Shown here one piece after another: positions 22,728 through 35,572 of a stretch of 64,000 bases of DNA. The notes below the pieces were generated by a model. The model did no database searches. It was not told the DNA's origin and worked only from the letters and a program-made list of their open reading frames with translations. Source of the stretch: Echinometra lucunter (Eukaryota; Echinodermata; Echinoidea; Camarodonta; Echinometridae); NCBI GenBank assembly GCA_029962745.1, contig CM057153.1, positions 36,995,662 through 37,059,661 of the forward strand, given 5' to 3'. The position numbers and the translations under genes were made by a program. Position 1 is the first letter of the stretch; each line of letters begins with the position of its first letter.

Positions 22728-23224
22728 TACCCCTTTCACAGTGAGCTCTTCCCCGTTGAAGTTAAGCAGGGAAAGGCGGTGAAAGGTGGTGAAAGGCGCG
22801 CGGTGAAAGGTGGTGAAAGGCGCACTGTGAAAGGCGCAGGTGAAAACTTCCCGTTGAACTTAAGCTGGTAACTTCTCCACCTCGCGAGGTGGAGAAAAGG
22901 TGGTGAAGTTAAGCGGGGAAGTGGTTTACCCACTTAAACTGGCCACTGTGAAAGGGACGCTATGATTTTCTCCGCTTAATGACGTCAATTCTCATTTCTG
23001 CCTGAACAAAGATTCCACCGCAGAACTTTTCGTTGGATTCCGTGTGCTGAGCTCATCCCTTAATGACCCCAGCCTGCTGTACTTCCGGCAGAGCTCCATC
23101 GCACGCCTCGCATTCACCGGGGCAGTGAGAAAGGCGACACTTCTTTCTTCCCCGGTGAAGTGAGGAATGCGGGAAGTGGGGAACTTCAACGGGTAAAGGG
23201 GAAGAACTCACTGTGAAATGGGTA
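22728..23224. mobile_element. Compound MITE with CCCTTTCACAGTG tips
   Basis: The outer ends TACCCCTTTCACAGTGAGCT and the inverse of TACCCATTTCACAGTGAGTT form a TIR that continues into TCTTCCCC on both arms. An extra inward-facing tip, CCACTGTGAAAGGG at about 22946-22960, makes an inner element of about 230 bp (22728-22960) with its own inverted ends. The left half has reiterated GGTGAAAGGYG motifs and a perfect palindrome, CCACCTCGCGAGGTGG, near 22880. The GC content is well above that of its surroundings. Confidence 0.7.
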
Positions 23225-24706
23225 TCAGTTAAGCATGTGTTGGGACAATGTGGAACCATTTCTTTTCCAACTGGTGGGGTGGGGAGGAATGGATTGGTGT
23301 GAGCTAGTGCCTGGCCATTGCCAGGGATGCTCCTATCACTGTCAAGAAAGCAAATACCGGGCTTGGCTTGATGACTCGTTGGATAAACATGACGAAGATG
23401 AAGGGATACCCTGATGACCCAACACACATAGCAAGCATAGCATCGCTCTCAATACTAATGATAATAATGACCAGTCACAGATAGTCCCTCCAGTCTAATT
23501 GCAGGTGTAGAATTACAACCTCTTATAAAAAGCTGAAGGCCTATTTGTATAGCTACTGTAGCATAGAGAGTAGAGATAGGGAGGTAATATACAGGTCTAC
23601 AATTATGACATGAAGCAATATTTCCTTGGAATATTATTTGATTTCATCATAATTCATATTTTCCCAGAATTCTTTTCAGTTTTCAAGAGCTATTTCTCAT
23701 ACCAGTACTGCTTTGTTCTGTGTATGTTTTCAGAGTAGCCAATATTGTACGCATCGCTTGAGTCATTGTTTTGTTTGATATCCTTTCTAGAAATAAATGG
23801 CTGAATATTGTAAACACCATAAAAATATTGTAAACACCATAGAAAAATGAACCCCATTAATCTTCTGATCTTTATGGTGATTGTTCTTTCTTTCTCAGCT
23901 TGGCTGGATTTGGTTTGATAAGTAATGAATAGTTTACCTGGGCACTGCTAATAAAAGGATGAAAGAAAGTAAAATAAAATTGATGCACTTGAAAGAAATG
24001 GTTGCCAAACTCTTGTAGCCTACTGGAACTGGCTGGCACCTGTATAAAGCCTATGGGAAGGAGGGAATTCAGTAGTCAACGGGTTAAGAATGAATAAAGA
24101 ATTTGACTGATTTTATAAAAGTCAGTCAAGGTCTTCATTTTGTGGTCATTAAGCATTGTAATTTTGAAGCAATGCATTCAGTGAATGAGGTCCATTGTAC
24201 TATCCAACAAATTAAGAGTCATTTATTGGTAGAATTTGAAAGCAACCATTTTCTTCCCATGCTGGCAATAGGCCAGTAAATTGGGCTCAAACCATCAGGA
24301 TAATTACAATTTGGTTGCAGTTTTGTCAAATGAATTACCTGGTAGTTTGTTGTTGCTGGGTTTTTTTCCCCTTCTTTTTTTTGTGTGCATGTTCATTACT
24401 TTGATGTCTGGATAAAAATGCTTTATTCTTTTTATTTTCAAGTGACACAAAATGGATGATATGTGTTTGAAGGCAACCCAAAGGAGACCAAAAAGCGGTC
24501 TTTGTGGATAGGTTCCTTTAATACATGTGTTAATGGGGGAAGCAATCCAAGGGAAACGAAAATGTCTTTATATCCAGGTGGTCTTTCTATACAGGAGGTT
24601 GCTAAAGCAGGTTTGACTGGTTTGACTGCATCTCCCTGACTCTCCACACCCCTTCCCTTCCTCTGATTCTTTTTTTCCTCTAATTCTCTCCCATGTCATC
24701 CTGCTC
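23225..24706. other. Intron sequence with a transposon-end fragment
   Basis: Contains a short tandem duplication of AATATTGTAAACACCATA near 23808-23850. On the - strand, about 24466-24640, there is a likely transposon end. No exon seen. Confidence 0.5.
24466..24640 (-). mobile_element. Possible single end of a pogo-like element
   Basis: Read on the - strand, this begins CAGTCAAACCTGCTTTAGCA and continues through two related segments resembling GACCACCTGGATATAAAGAC and GACCGCTTTTTGGTCTCC. The CAGTCAAACCTG tip resembles pogo/Tigger ends. No matching opposite end is found, so this would be a solo end or a truncated copy. Confidence 0.4.
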
Positions 24707-27700
24707 GAAAGCATTTTCGAAGCACATTTAGTCCCTCTTCATACAGAACTGTGGGCCCTCTCCTATTTATCTTGTTTATCTCCTATGTGCTCATGAGATG
24801 TTCATCAACATTCCTACAGGATCTGAACATCACCCATTACCATTGATTCCCTAAATCTCTCTTAGTCCCACTCACACAAATAAGAGTAGTGAGACCTTGA
24901 TGTTAACATGCAAGTATGGTATTTAATGAGTTCACACAGGTGACAAAATTTTAAAGTATCCTTCAAAAATAAACACAGGGAATAACAACTTTGTAAACAT
25001 TTCCTTCAAAGTTTAGTTAATGAGGATTTTTCTTTTGTATGACTGCTGAAATATTAACATCATATATAGCTGGTCGTTTGAGTCTAAAAAGGCTTTTCAG
25101 GTATAAAAATGAGGCATTCAAACGGCTTATTTTGCTTTGAATAGTACAGTACATATACATCGTAATCTGAATTCTAGTTACTGTGTACAATTCTATAATT
25201 CTATTGTAAAAAGATATTCATGAAATGCACAAAGCAAACTACAACAATGCCTAGGAAGGCATCAAATGCTTGAAAATCTGTGGTTTTCAAAGGCAGCATG
25301 GCACTGATTTATTTCACAAGTCATCAATTAAATTGTGTTCGATGTTTACCATCAACTGCACCCAGCAGTTCGCACAGGGAACCAAAACGTAGTGTTAAAC
25401 CACAAGCTTCCATTTCCCCTATGCCTTTCTCGTTTTATCCAAAGTATCAAAGAATAGGCATCTTGTGAAATCTCTGCAGGCAATAAAAGGGTTGTGTACT
25501 CTAATAAACTCCACTACAAACAAGCCCCATGTTGGTTTCTAAACCCAGCAACAACACCCGCCCAGACCCATCACCTCCAGGCCCCTTTAAAGGTACAGTG
25601 TGAACAACATGGAAAGATACTCTGTAACAAAAAGTGAATTCAAAAACAAGTGTTGTGTAAAACTTATTAAAAAAAACTCTGATAAAACAGAATAAAACCT
25701 CCCTGATTAAATTAAACATCAGAAGGGTTAATTTTTAATGCATGCAGAGCAAGGAGTAAATTGATCTAAATTATGGAAAAGAACAAAAAAAAGGATTTTT
25801 CGGTTGGCTGCCTTGCAATCAAGACCATATTCAAGATTTAGAGAGTGACTGCTGGACTTCTGAAATGGAGAAGAGAGCTACATGTATATCCTTTTTGAAG
25901 AGTCGAGAAATGCCCCTATTATGGCTCTTAGCAGGTGGTATGAGGTCCTATATCTGGGTGTGTGACTCACTGGATAGGGTGACCACTGCCACCCCTGCCT
26001 GTTTGGGTTAGGGGTGTAATGCAGTTTTGATGAGGGCACAATATGGTATGTAATGGTGGCATTACGAGTCCCAAGAGGTAATTGATGAGCCACTAAAGAT
26101 TTCAGGAGTTTTCTGTGATGAAACATCACTTTTTGTTCCTTTGACATTGTTGAGCCCCGAAGACATGACTGAAACTCCTATTGAATAGTGCATCATATTT
26201 CAAGAGTAAAATCCTTGTCCCTTGAGAATTCAGTATAAGCAGTGGCATATCCAGCAGTTGGAGAGAAATTTGAAGGAGAAACTTGGATGGCAGATTTTCA
26301 TTTTGACTTGTGAATATAATACCAGAAATGTTCATATCATGAAAATTTCTTTAGTCACTTTAGAATTGAAAGGTTCATGCTATGAAATACTTTGATTATA
26401 ACACTTGAGTCTTTGACTCTTATGATTTGTATTTGTAAGGTTTTTTGTTGTTGTTGAAATTTTCTAATTTCAATTTTAGTTTTACAAGACTGATGTGAAG
26501 AAGAAGACTGCGGTGACAGGAATATTATAGGCATACAATTTTCTTTTAAAAACAATAGTTTGAAGATAAAGGAAAATGATGGATGTGGCAATGTTAAGAA
26601 AGTTCAAAATTAAGTTCTGTGATCTCTATACATGGCAGGGCTTGGCAGACTTTATACTCTTGGGTAAGTGATCTCTCAGCAATGAGTAACATGAGTCTGA
26701 TTATTTTTGCAGTACCCCTTCTTGAAACCACTCCTCAAGGTGTCCTCTCTCACCCCTCTCCCCTCTCATCCCTCTCCACCCCTTCGTTGTCTTGGGATAT
26801 TTGACCAAGTATCTACATGTACCTGTCAACATCGGAGAATGTATGAGTCATCTTAAAGTAAATGTTGATAGATGAAATATGAAGGATAAACTCTCTCTAA
26901 ATCGCTCCCACCTGAGGCCAGTTTAGCCCCCCTGAACAATGGGATACTGTGAGGTAGATTAAGGAGCCAAGTTTAATGGTGGAAAGGGTTATTTTTGACC
27001 ACCACCTCCATATGTGGTCAGCGGAGAAGTGAAGAGGAAGAGAGAAAAAGGTGAACGAATGAAAGGCATGCAGGAGATGAAAGATGGAATAAATCTGAAG
27101 AAAGAGATGAAGGGATCCAAATTGAGGATTGGGGAGGAAAACCATCAGAGAGAGGTCTGAAACGATGAACAAAGAAATAAATGGGCCAACAGGTTTACAG
27201 ACAGACAAATACAGACTGGTATGTTTAAATTGAGAGATTATAAAAAGAGCTTACAGGGATTACAGAGTAACAATCAGAGACAGATAAATGGAAAGAACAA
27301 AACAATAAAATAGCATTTATTACTGTTCAAAGAAGGGAAAAATAAGCAGGTAGAAATGTTGGTAGTACAGAAATCATGAGAGCAAGACAGGAAGAGAGGG
27401 AGGGTGGAGAGGGATGGGAGCCATTGACACAAAATAATGATAGATTACCCATGAAATATATCATGATTAGAAATGATTCATCAGAGTGCATGCAAACATT
27501 GATTCATAAGATAGGAATGTGGGGAACAGGAGATGAATTATGCAGGTAGACCATAGAAATAATGTCTTTCTCAAATGATACATGAAACTTAGTTTCATGT
27601 GTCAGTAGTAGTCTATTCTCCATGTTGTTTCAGGTTCACAACATAGACATTGCTCTGTTAAAGGGATTTGATTTTTCGGGGCTCTTTAGAGTGCATTGAT

Positions 27701-28170
27701 GTGGTGTGATGCAAGTTTTTTTTATTTATTTGTTTGTTTTTATGGACTTTAGTAGGCATGATATAAAACCAAATATTTGTTGCAAACTTGATGCATTGTT
27801 AGTGAACTTGAAACTTTAATGCACTCCAGTGTCCTTTGAATCATTGTTTAATGACAAATATCAGTAATGAAACAAGATGAAAGCATCTTTTGGTTATAAA
27901 AGGTCAGTTTTGATTAGATCTGAGGCCCATATGAAATGATTGTCATATCTGTCTATCTTTTAGTTATTTCTAAAGGCATTGTGGCTGATTTATGTGATAT
28001 CAAATTCAAAATCTCATTTACAGAATACCTTTACAAAATATTGAAAACTCTGTCTCTGTTTGTGGAGACACATTTCCATCATGCATGGAAAATTAAATGA
28101 AATTATGACAGAGTTGGAAGAACAATTATGAATGACAAATATTTACCACCCAGCTTCTTCTCTCCTTTTT

Positions 28171-28176
28171 GTGTAA

Positions 28177-28207
<31 letters not shown>
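28171..28207. repeat. (GT)n microsatellite, longer in copy 1
   Basis: A long GT run here corresponds to a much shorter GTGAGTGTGTGTATGTGTG in the second copy at about 41107-41130. Confidence 0.85.
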
Positions 28208-29784
28208 GAGGGGAGGGCTGCTTTCTTAAATTATTCTATTACCTGTTTCATTTGTTACAATAAGCTGTGAGACTGATTCGATGAGCCAATTTTCCTTTTT
28301 GACTTCATAGATTTTGATGGCTATTTTTTTTTTGTTGCAATGCTGCATAGTCTTTTACTTTGTGTCTGTCTCAAAATGATCCAGACACTAGCAAAATCGC
28401 ATTGGTAATAGTTACTACGTGAGAGTGATCAAACTCAACTGCTATGTGGTTTAACACCTAATTGATTTTAAATTGCACGTGAGTAAATGATACATGACCT
28501 TATTTATGGTCCATTAGTGTTACATTGTGTCTGCTTGTGATATTTTGAAATAATTCATTGACTTTATTTGACAAAGAAATTGGAGAAAAAGTTGCAAAAC
28601 AAAGAGATTATTGATCCAAAGATATGTTAGAGGTTGCCGCTCTTTAGAAAGTAATTTCTTAGCTCAACTTGGTGCCACTGTGTAATGATACGACACCAAA
28701 TCGACAATTGCTATGGCTCATTTACGATCCTAAATGGGTGTCTTGTTCAGTATAGTACGGGTAACAGGTACCTCAAAACTGCAATTGTTACATTTCCCTT
28801 CTTGAATAATCTTTCCTTCCAACAATTTGAATGTTTGGTAGACACAATAATGCTACACCCCGCCGACATCCAATTGATACTTGGTGTGGGTGACAATATG
28901 AGCTTGCATGCCTATAGAGGTGTTCTTTCCATGCAAAGCTGGGATGGGGAGAAGAAATAATAGTGACATGAATTGGGAGCAATAAATCAGAGACGGCATC
29001 TGCCTTTGATAACCGACCCCGAAAAACTTGATCAAAGTTTCTACAAAGTTCATTATCCCTGAGGATAGATTTTCATACCTTTTTACCTTTTTACAATTTT
29101 TTGATGTCTGTGGTAAAAGAAAATCAATATTTACGAGTGTCTGTGAGCTTGGCAGTAATCAATCTCTGACAGTCTGGAATATAGGATGACAGGGAGGCTC
29201 TAGGGAACTATATATTTCATACCAGAGATATGAAAGTAGAATATTACTTCATATTCAACTAGGACCATTCAGAATTCAATTTTAAGTCTGTCTGTAATAT
29301 AAGTGACATATAAATTTCTTACACTATTGCATATCTCAATCTGTATTCTGATATTTCTAGTCATAGACTTTACAAGGATAAATTTGTATTATTTTTCATG
29401 TGGGTTACATTTTTATTACACTTTATCCTGATGAAGTTTTTGCCCAAGTCCCCTCCCCCATCACTTATTACAAGTTATTTTTGTGGATATCTGTTTGACA
29501 GTGGTGCAGCATATCCGGCATAAACAAATCCACTCACCTGTATCTGTCAAGGTGAGAAAGATTTCCTTTAAAGACTGAGATACCACAAGCAAAATACAGA
29601 GTTCATAATACTTTATTCATTCTGTGAACCCATTATCAATCTTTTTCAGAACATAATGATTAGTTGCCATGGAAACAAATTTTTTCTCTCAAAGGCATAC
29701 TCCTTCACAACTTGTTTAAAATGTCTGACCATTTAATTTTACTGTCACAGTTACAGACTTTTCAAATTAATTACTAATGGTAAA

Positions 29785-30095
29785 CATGGGGGGGGGGGAC
29801 TCAAATTTGGTTCCGATGGGGGTGTGGCCACTGAAGGCTCCATACCCATACCCATTTTTAAGGGTCAAATTGGTAGAAAAGGGGTACCTATATTAGGGAT
29901 TTTGCATCTCGGTGTGTACAAAGGCCTCATTATAAGAGAGATATCATTCTAAACAATAAAGTTACTGATGTTCAAAAAAGTGAGGGGCATGTTTAGGGAT
30001 TTTTGGACTCAAAAACCATACCCCATGTTTATGGATTTCTTGCAAAAAAGCGACCCATTGGAGCGGCAGCACACCCCTGTTTACCCATGCAATAA
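29785..30095. mobile_element. Probable MITE with GGGGGTGT-rich ends, copy 1
   Basis: The left end (GATGGGGGTGTGGCCACTG) and the inverse of the right end (GGGTGTGC.GC..CCAATGGGTC) share a GGGGTGT core and neighbouring TACCC words. The interior has several GGTAC/TACCC and TTAGGGATTTT words. The allelic counterpart is at about 42710-43010. Confidence 0.4.
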
Positions 30096-30290
30096 CATGC
30101 AATAGCCATGAATTGTGAAATGAAATATAAAACATTAACTGATCATAACTTCTAGAGGAAGTATGGCAAATAATGGGATGGAAGAGAGACCTTTAAAAAA
30201 AAAACTTTATCTCTACCTATCAGTTAAATTAAAATGTATACAGCTAAATTGAATGCCTGCTTTGCTTTATGACCAGAATTTTTCAGTCTC

Positions 30291-30340
30291 TGTGTGTGTG
30301 TGTGTGGGGGGGGTGCGCGCGTGTGTGTATGTGTGTGTGT

Positions 30341-30375
<35 letters not shown>
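30291..30375. repeat. (GT)n-(CT)n compound microsatellite
   Basis: A GT array with a G run inside, then a CT array. The counterpart at about 43190-43257 has a different arrangement and lengths. Confidence 0.9.
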
Positions 30376-30377
<2 letters not shown>

Positions 30378-33300
30378 GTACTTTTTGATGCTTTGTGCTG
30401 TCCAAAGTATCATTCCTTGAAGAAATTTAATTTTCTCCTATTCCTTGCATTACAAACTAGGCTCCAGGCCAACCTATATCACAAGTTTTCATGTGTTATT
30501 CATTCATAGTCTTGCATGTTCTTTCTTTTTCTATATCATTGCACTCAGTTCACATGAGAGATGGAGTCCCCTTCTGCAAATTGAATGATAACTTCAGGGT
30601 GTCGAAAATGGAATCATCATGTTGTGTGTTTGGTGAATCTCGATTAATCTTCAAGACAAGCCAGCAGGGAGGATGTGTTTTCTTTGCATTTCTAGGTTAC
30701 AAAAATAGTCTGCTGCTTGGCATTAAATGTAAACCATATACCCTCAACCCCCCCCCCCCCCCATCTCTGTCTCTCTCCCTCTCATAACAGGAATTCACAT
30801 ATATATCACATTAAAATGAATATAAGAAAAAATTATTTTGAAATTTTGTAATGAAAGTTTACATTTTCTTACATTTTTAGGTAGATTGTATTGAAAAAAA
30901 AAGGGTTTTAAATTTGTTACCACTTAAATGAGCATTTTCCTTCATGAAGATTATGGCCTGTGAGTTATTTTTGGGGGGGTGGGGATGGGGGGGGGGAGAA
31001 TGTAAAATATTCTCCACTGCCTTTGGAGCTGTTGGCACATGAAGGCATTTTTATATGGTGGGAAGGTTAATGTTATGAATGAATCATTTTTTATAAATAA
31101 TTCCTTGTTTTGGCAAATTGTTGAATAAGACTCAATATGTGATTGCTATAAGAGCCATTCTCCAATTGTTTTCATCTCAAAGAGAGTCCCTAATAACTAT
31201 ATGAAACAATATGTGTGGGCATGTGTGGCATAATTCTTTCATGATGTAAGGGTGTTATTTCACTTCAGGCAGTTTGGAATATAAATACATTATTTTTTCC
31301 CCAAAGATATTTCGACATTGGGAGGTTTATATTTGCTACCCGTCACTCAAGATCGCAATTAGGGAAAATGTCAGAAATCGGAAGTAGCAGAGTACAGTCA
31401 CACATACCTGAAATAACTGGCAGCATTTCTTAGATATTTAATCTATCATTTTACTGCTCGAAGAAAGGTAGACCTAAGTTAATTCTAGTCTTAACAAAAA
31501 TAAATGCCGAAAAGGTTGTCAATGAGTAAGTTACCTGTTCAGTGTTAGTTACACTGCACTCTTTCAGGTATCTGAATGTTTGGAAATTGAGCTATATTAA
31601 ATCAATTTGTCACTTTTCAAAAACATTTCAAAGTTGTATGAGCATGGTATAGGACAGGTGATAGGAAGTATGCTTCATTTATGCTAAAGGTGTTGATATT
31701 ACACATTCCATGGTCAAAGAACCCTACTGCAGTGTCTGGCCTTGCAGAGAGATTATCTCAGATCATCTCAGATCAACTCTTTTTCAAAAATCACTAACGA
31801 TTCATAAGTCAGTCATGTGGTTAAACAAGTCAAGACATTTTAAGGGTGCCGGCTTCCAGCAGCAGTAGACTAGAAGAATCATCATCAAGAAAAGCTAAGT
31901 GACGAGATGGATTGAAATCCGAATGAACAGGTTTGGGTTTGGTAACTGTGTTTCAAGTTTCCAATGGCAAACGTGTCAGGAGTGGGATAGAATGAAGTGT
32001 AGTATGAATAGTCAGTTGTGATCTTGAGCGATGATTACCTATCAGATGCATTGTTTACCGGTTGGTGTACACTTTCTTTTGCACAAAATCTGTCCATACA
32101 CGCTTATTGTTGGCAAGCATTTATTTAATGTAGGGACCTTCTATAGAACTTGTGCATGTGATAGTTGCAAACATGCAGAATGCAGTTTTTGAAATACCTT
32201 TAGCCCGAAATTTTGAATTTCAAATGTGAATTTCTCCTGAAAGAAGAAATTAAGAATTGGATTTAAAAGAAAGATAGACAATTTGGAAATTTCCCCTTTC
32301 AACATAGTGCATGGCCATTTGCTTTGAATTTTCCATTATGAAATTTTCACCATGTTCAGTGGATTCATGGGGTAAACCCAGGAGGAAATGATTTAGAATA
32401 TTTATTCTTACCTTCAAAGAGTTTTTACATGAAGAGGCTGGCAGAGTGAGCGGGTAAACATTCTTTTTGTTCAAGGGTATCAGAATATGTCACTATCCAA
32501 GGATAGCTTCGCATTTCATGTGAGATTCTGTCAAAAACCTGTCATATTTCTTCAATTTGGGGTGTCAGATGTCACATTCCATCGCGAGGCAGGTGTCATA
32601 GGAGAGAAGGACGGGAGTGAGAGGAGTGTTAAAAGCAGGCATGGGACAGGTGTAATGGGCTAGAACTGATATAGCGTCGGTTAGTATCCTTGTTGGGTTC
32701 AATCAAAGACCAAGTTTGAGACAGAAATAACTGATTTGGTAACTCATAGCGGGGTTCAAGGACGTGGGTTTCCGTGTGGAAATATTCAGTCATTGGTTTG
32801 GAGGAAAGTGCCTTGCTCAAATCAAGGAAGAAATAGAGAGAATGAATGGTGAAGAAACTTGATGTAACTGAACAAAAGGTGAAACATTTGGCCTCCTGTC
32901 TGAGGAATAAGAAGGAAGAGAGAAAGAAAGAAAAAATGATATAGGAAATTAAACTAAGGTAGACTGCCGAAGAAATATGAGTGAAAGAATTCATCAGAAT
33001 CTAAGAGAAAAGGAGGAGGAAAAGGAATCAATGAAGATACCCAGCATGATGTAGACATGTAAATGGAGATTAGTTTGGATACTTCATTGACATGAGAGGT
33101 CATAGGTCACTCGTCTGAGAGAGAGAGAGAAAAGGCTGCTAAAGTCTTCATTCATGTGAAGTGTCTTTAGATTCCCTTATGTACAGGTAGAAGAAGATCT
33201 ATTTCGGATTGCCCTTGCACTGATATTACTCCCAACATTTGCTAAATTGCCCTTGAATATTAAAGAGGTCAGTTGGAACCACTCTTCTTTTACATCAGCA

Positions 33301-34655
33301 CCCTTCAACTCTCTCTCTCTGTGAAGTGATGCAGTGCTTCCTTATTTCTTTTTGTAACAACATTTTCAAAGTCACCAAATTATTCTTCGATGCATATGGA
33401 CTACAGGAAATTGTATATTTGTTCTTCGGTCATCTAGTGACCCATGATTAAGAGTCCAAATTACAAACTGACCATTCATTCTTCCCACCTGTTGTGAGGC
33501 AAGAAAACTCACACATCTTCCACACACATGTTGACCATGTCCTGAGAAAGAAATTGGTAACACAGTAAGTAAAATTTGTAGAGTTAGAGTATAAGTTTAA
33601 AATCATATAGAAATGGTTACTTTCATTCATGCATCATCAAACAAATTTGACATGAAAGTGTCTTATTGTAGTGAAGGCAGAAATGCTAGCAAAACATTGT
33701 TGCTGCAGAAATAACTTTGAACTCTTGTGTTATGCTAACAAAATTTCCTTCATGACCTAGAAATAGATATGAAGCTCCCCAGCAATTTATACTCTCACCC
33801 TTGTCATAAGAAAGTTTTGATTTGGAGAGTGAGTTAACCATTACAAGGAAAATTGCATGACGAAACAGTTGTTTTATAGGAAGCACTTGATTAGATAGGA
33901 AAGGAAATTTATATCCAGGAATGGCATTCAACTTGCCTTGTGTCAGCTGGACGTTGTCTCGCCACAGGGGGCTCTGCAATTCGTAAGGGGGCTCGGAGAA
34001 TATGCGTGAATCATAAGTTTGCGTGCGAGAAGGAAATGCTAAGTAACAATTTAAATTAGAGATTTGGCTTTGCTCATGAAAGGGTGCATTTATGACACAT
34101 TCATGTTTGTCTTGCTAATAAATCTGTTTGAACTAACATTAATTGCAATATTTGACTTCCTGTCTGGTGGTTGTGAAATGATATTTTTTGAAAAATACTT
34201 TAGTTGGTTTTTGTTTTAGTTTTGATTCACCTTCCAGTCAAATCTATGATTATTGGTTGTTTTTCCTAAATGAGTTGAAAAGACTATTGCTTTTGAGCCA
34301 AATAATGCTCAAGAACAGAATCACTGAAAGCATACATAATGGGAAAGTAAAATATTGCACCAGTGGATGCAAAATAGTGGTCAAAAAAGACAAGAGAATT
34401 AATCATTATCTAGTCGCATACGTAATGATGCAGCAACCTAATTATAGATGAGAGCTAGATGATACCCCTTTCCCAATTAAACAGGATTTATCTGCATTTT
34501 GAATGATATGCATGCATGGCTGCATTACTTAGAAACATATGTAATTTTATGAAGTGCTACATTCAATAGACTTCAGGTGATCTAGACTTCATTTATTCCT
34601 TCAGTCTTTGTCATACAAAGTCTAAATGAATAGAAAGATCCAAACACACTCTTAT

Positions 34656-34880
34656 TTCCACTGTGTCAAATTGACTCGGAAACGGCGTCAGCTGGGAGTC
34701 AACTCTATTCCAAGTTGAAGAGAATCGGATTCCGAATAAATTTGACTCGGAATGGTGTGGCATTAGCTGAGAATCGACTCAATTCCGAGTTAAAATAACT
34801 AGGAAAATGAGTCGCTTTAACTCAGAATAGAGTTGACTTCCAGCTAACGCCGTTTCCGAGTCAATTTGACACCATGGAAA
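34656..34880. mobile_element. Palindromic MITE family E, copy 1
   Basis: The ends TTTCCACTGTGTCAAATTGA and the inverse of TTTCCATGGTGTCAAATTGA begin arms of about 60 bp that contain CTCGGAAACGGCGTCAGCTG and GAGTCAACTCTATTC. The interior repeats GACTCGGAAT and AACTCGGAAT words. The element is about 225 bp with no coding capacity. Confidence 0.85.
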
Positions 34881-35506
34881 TGCAGAGTTTCCAAAAGAAG
34901 TGAGACAGGTTTCCCTTTGATTCATTATCCCTACCACCAGTTATTGGTACACTTTAGGATTAAGCCTTTATCATCAGCCATTTGTCCGGAGTTCTAGATC
35001 CTCAGAGGGGTAATTCTGGGCTGGAGGTGTTCACTCCTTAAATTCAAGAGGCGATTCTGACCTAAATAAACCCTAGTCTTTGTTTGGTTGACACTCTGTC
35101 ACAGTGAATGAGTTTGATTATGGGTCCATGGTTTGATTAAAGATGCTTTCATTCAACTTTTTGAAGTGGTTTGTAATTGCAGCACTTCGGGCTTACTTAT
35201 GAAAAGAACACAAGTTGTCAGTGAGGGTTGTGGTATAGGCCTATTGTCCAACCTTTCTTCTTTGGCTCTCCTTATTGAGGAGCATTATAATTTCCCAAGG
35301 GTGGTCCTTCTTTATTCCCAAATATATCTGGGTATTTGGGGAATGGTAGCTAGCAGAGGATGGGCATGTGTTGAACATGAATTTGTTCAATCTATTAATA
35401 GTCTGCCTTGACATGTGCAGCAATGAAGAGACAGTTGGGACATTGTCCTTCTTGAAATAGACATTGTATAATAAGAAAGGTTGGTTAAAGAGATAGCTTC
35501 TACATA

Positions 35507-35572
35507 TTCTGTTTGGAGCCAGAAGGGCAATAACTCATATGCTTTAATGCCCTTCTGGCTCTGAACGGATGA
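35507..35572. repeat. Hairpin with CCAGAAGGGCA arms, copy 1 (arm partly deleted)
   Basis: GAGCCAGAAGGGCA at 35516-35529 pairs with TGCCCTTCTGGCTC at 35548-35561. Outside these 14-bp arms the left flank has lost bases relative to the counterpart at 48413-48486. Confidence 0.75.

Noticed and set aside
23053..23427. 124-codon frame on the - strand
   Set aside because: Lies largely within the GC-rich compound MITE, and the translation has no recognisable domain.
28685..28960. 91-codon frame present in both copies (also 41603-41875)
   Set aside because: Same reasoning: the differences seen change the protein, the 3' end differs, and no splice or domain context exists.
32629..32820. Protein-like - strand segment (contains KPMTEYFHTETHVLEPRYEL)
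   Set aside because: In the second copy (around 45530-45690) an insertion creates a stop and a nearby deletion shifts the frame back, so the frame is not conserved between the two copies.
33480..33545. Apparent mini-exon on the - strand with a CTTTCTCAG acceptor
   Set aside because: In copy 1 the frame contains a stop (GTG TGA). Only copy 2 is open, through a single change. No domain.
34188..34451. 87-codon frame present in both copies of the duplicated segment (also 47082-47345)
   Set aside because: The copies differ mainly by amino-acid-changing substitutions and there is no domain. Preservation is explained by overall near-identity of the copies.
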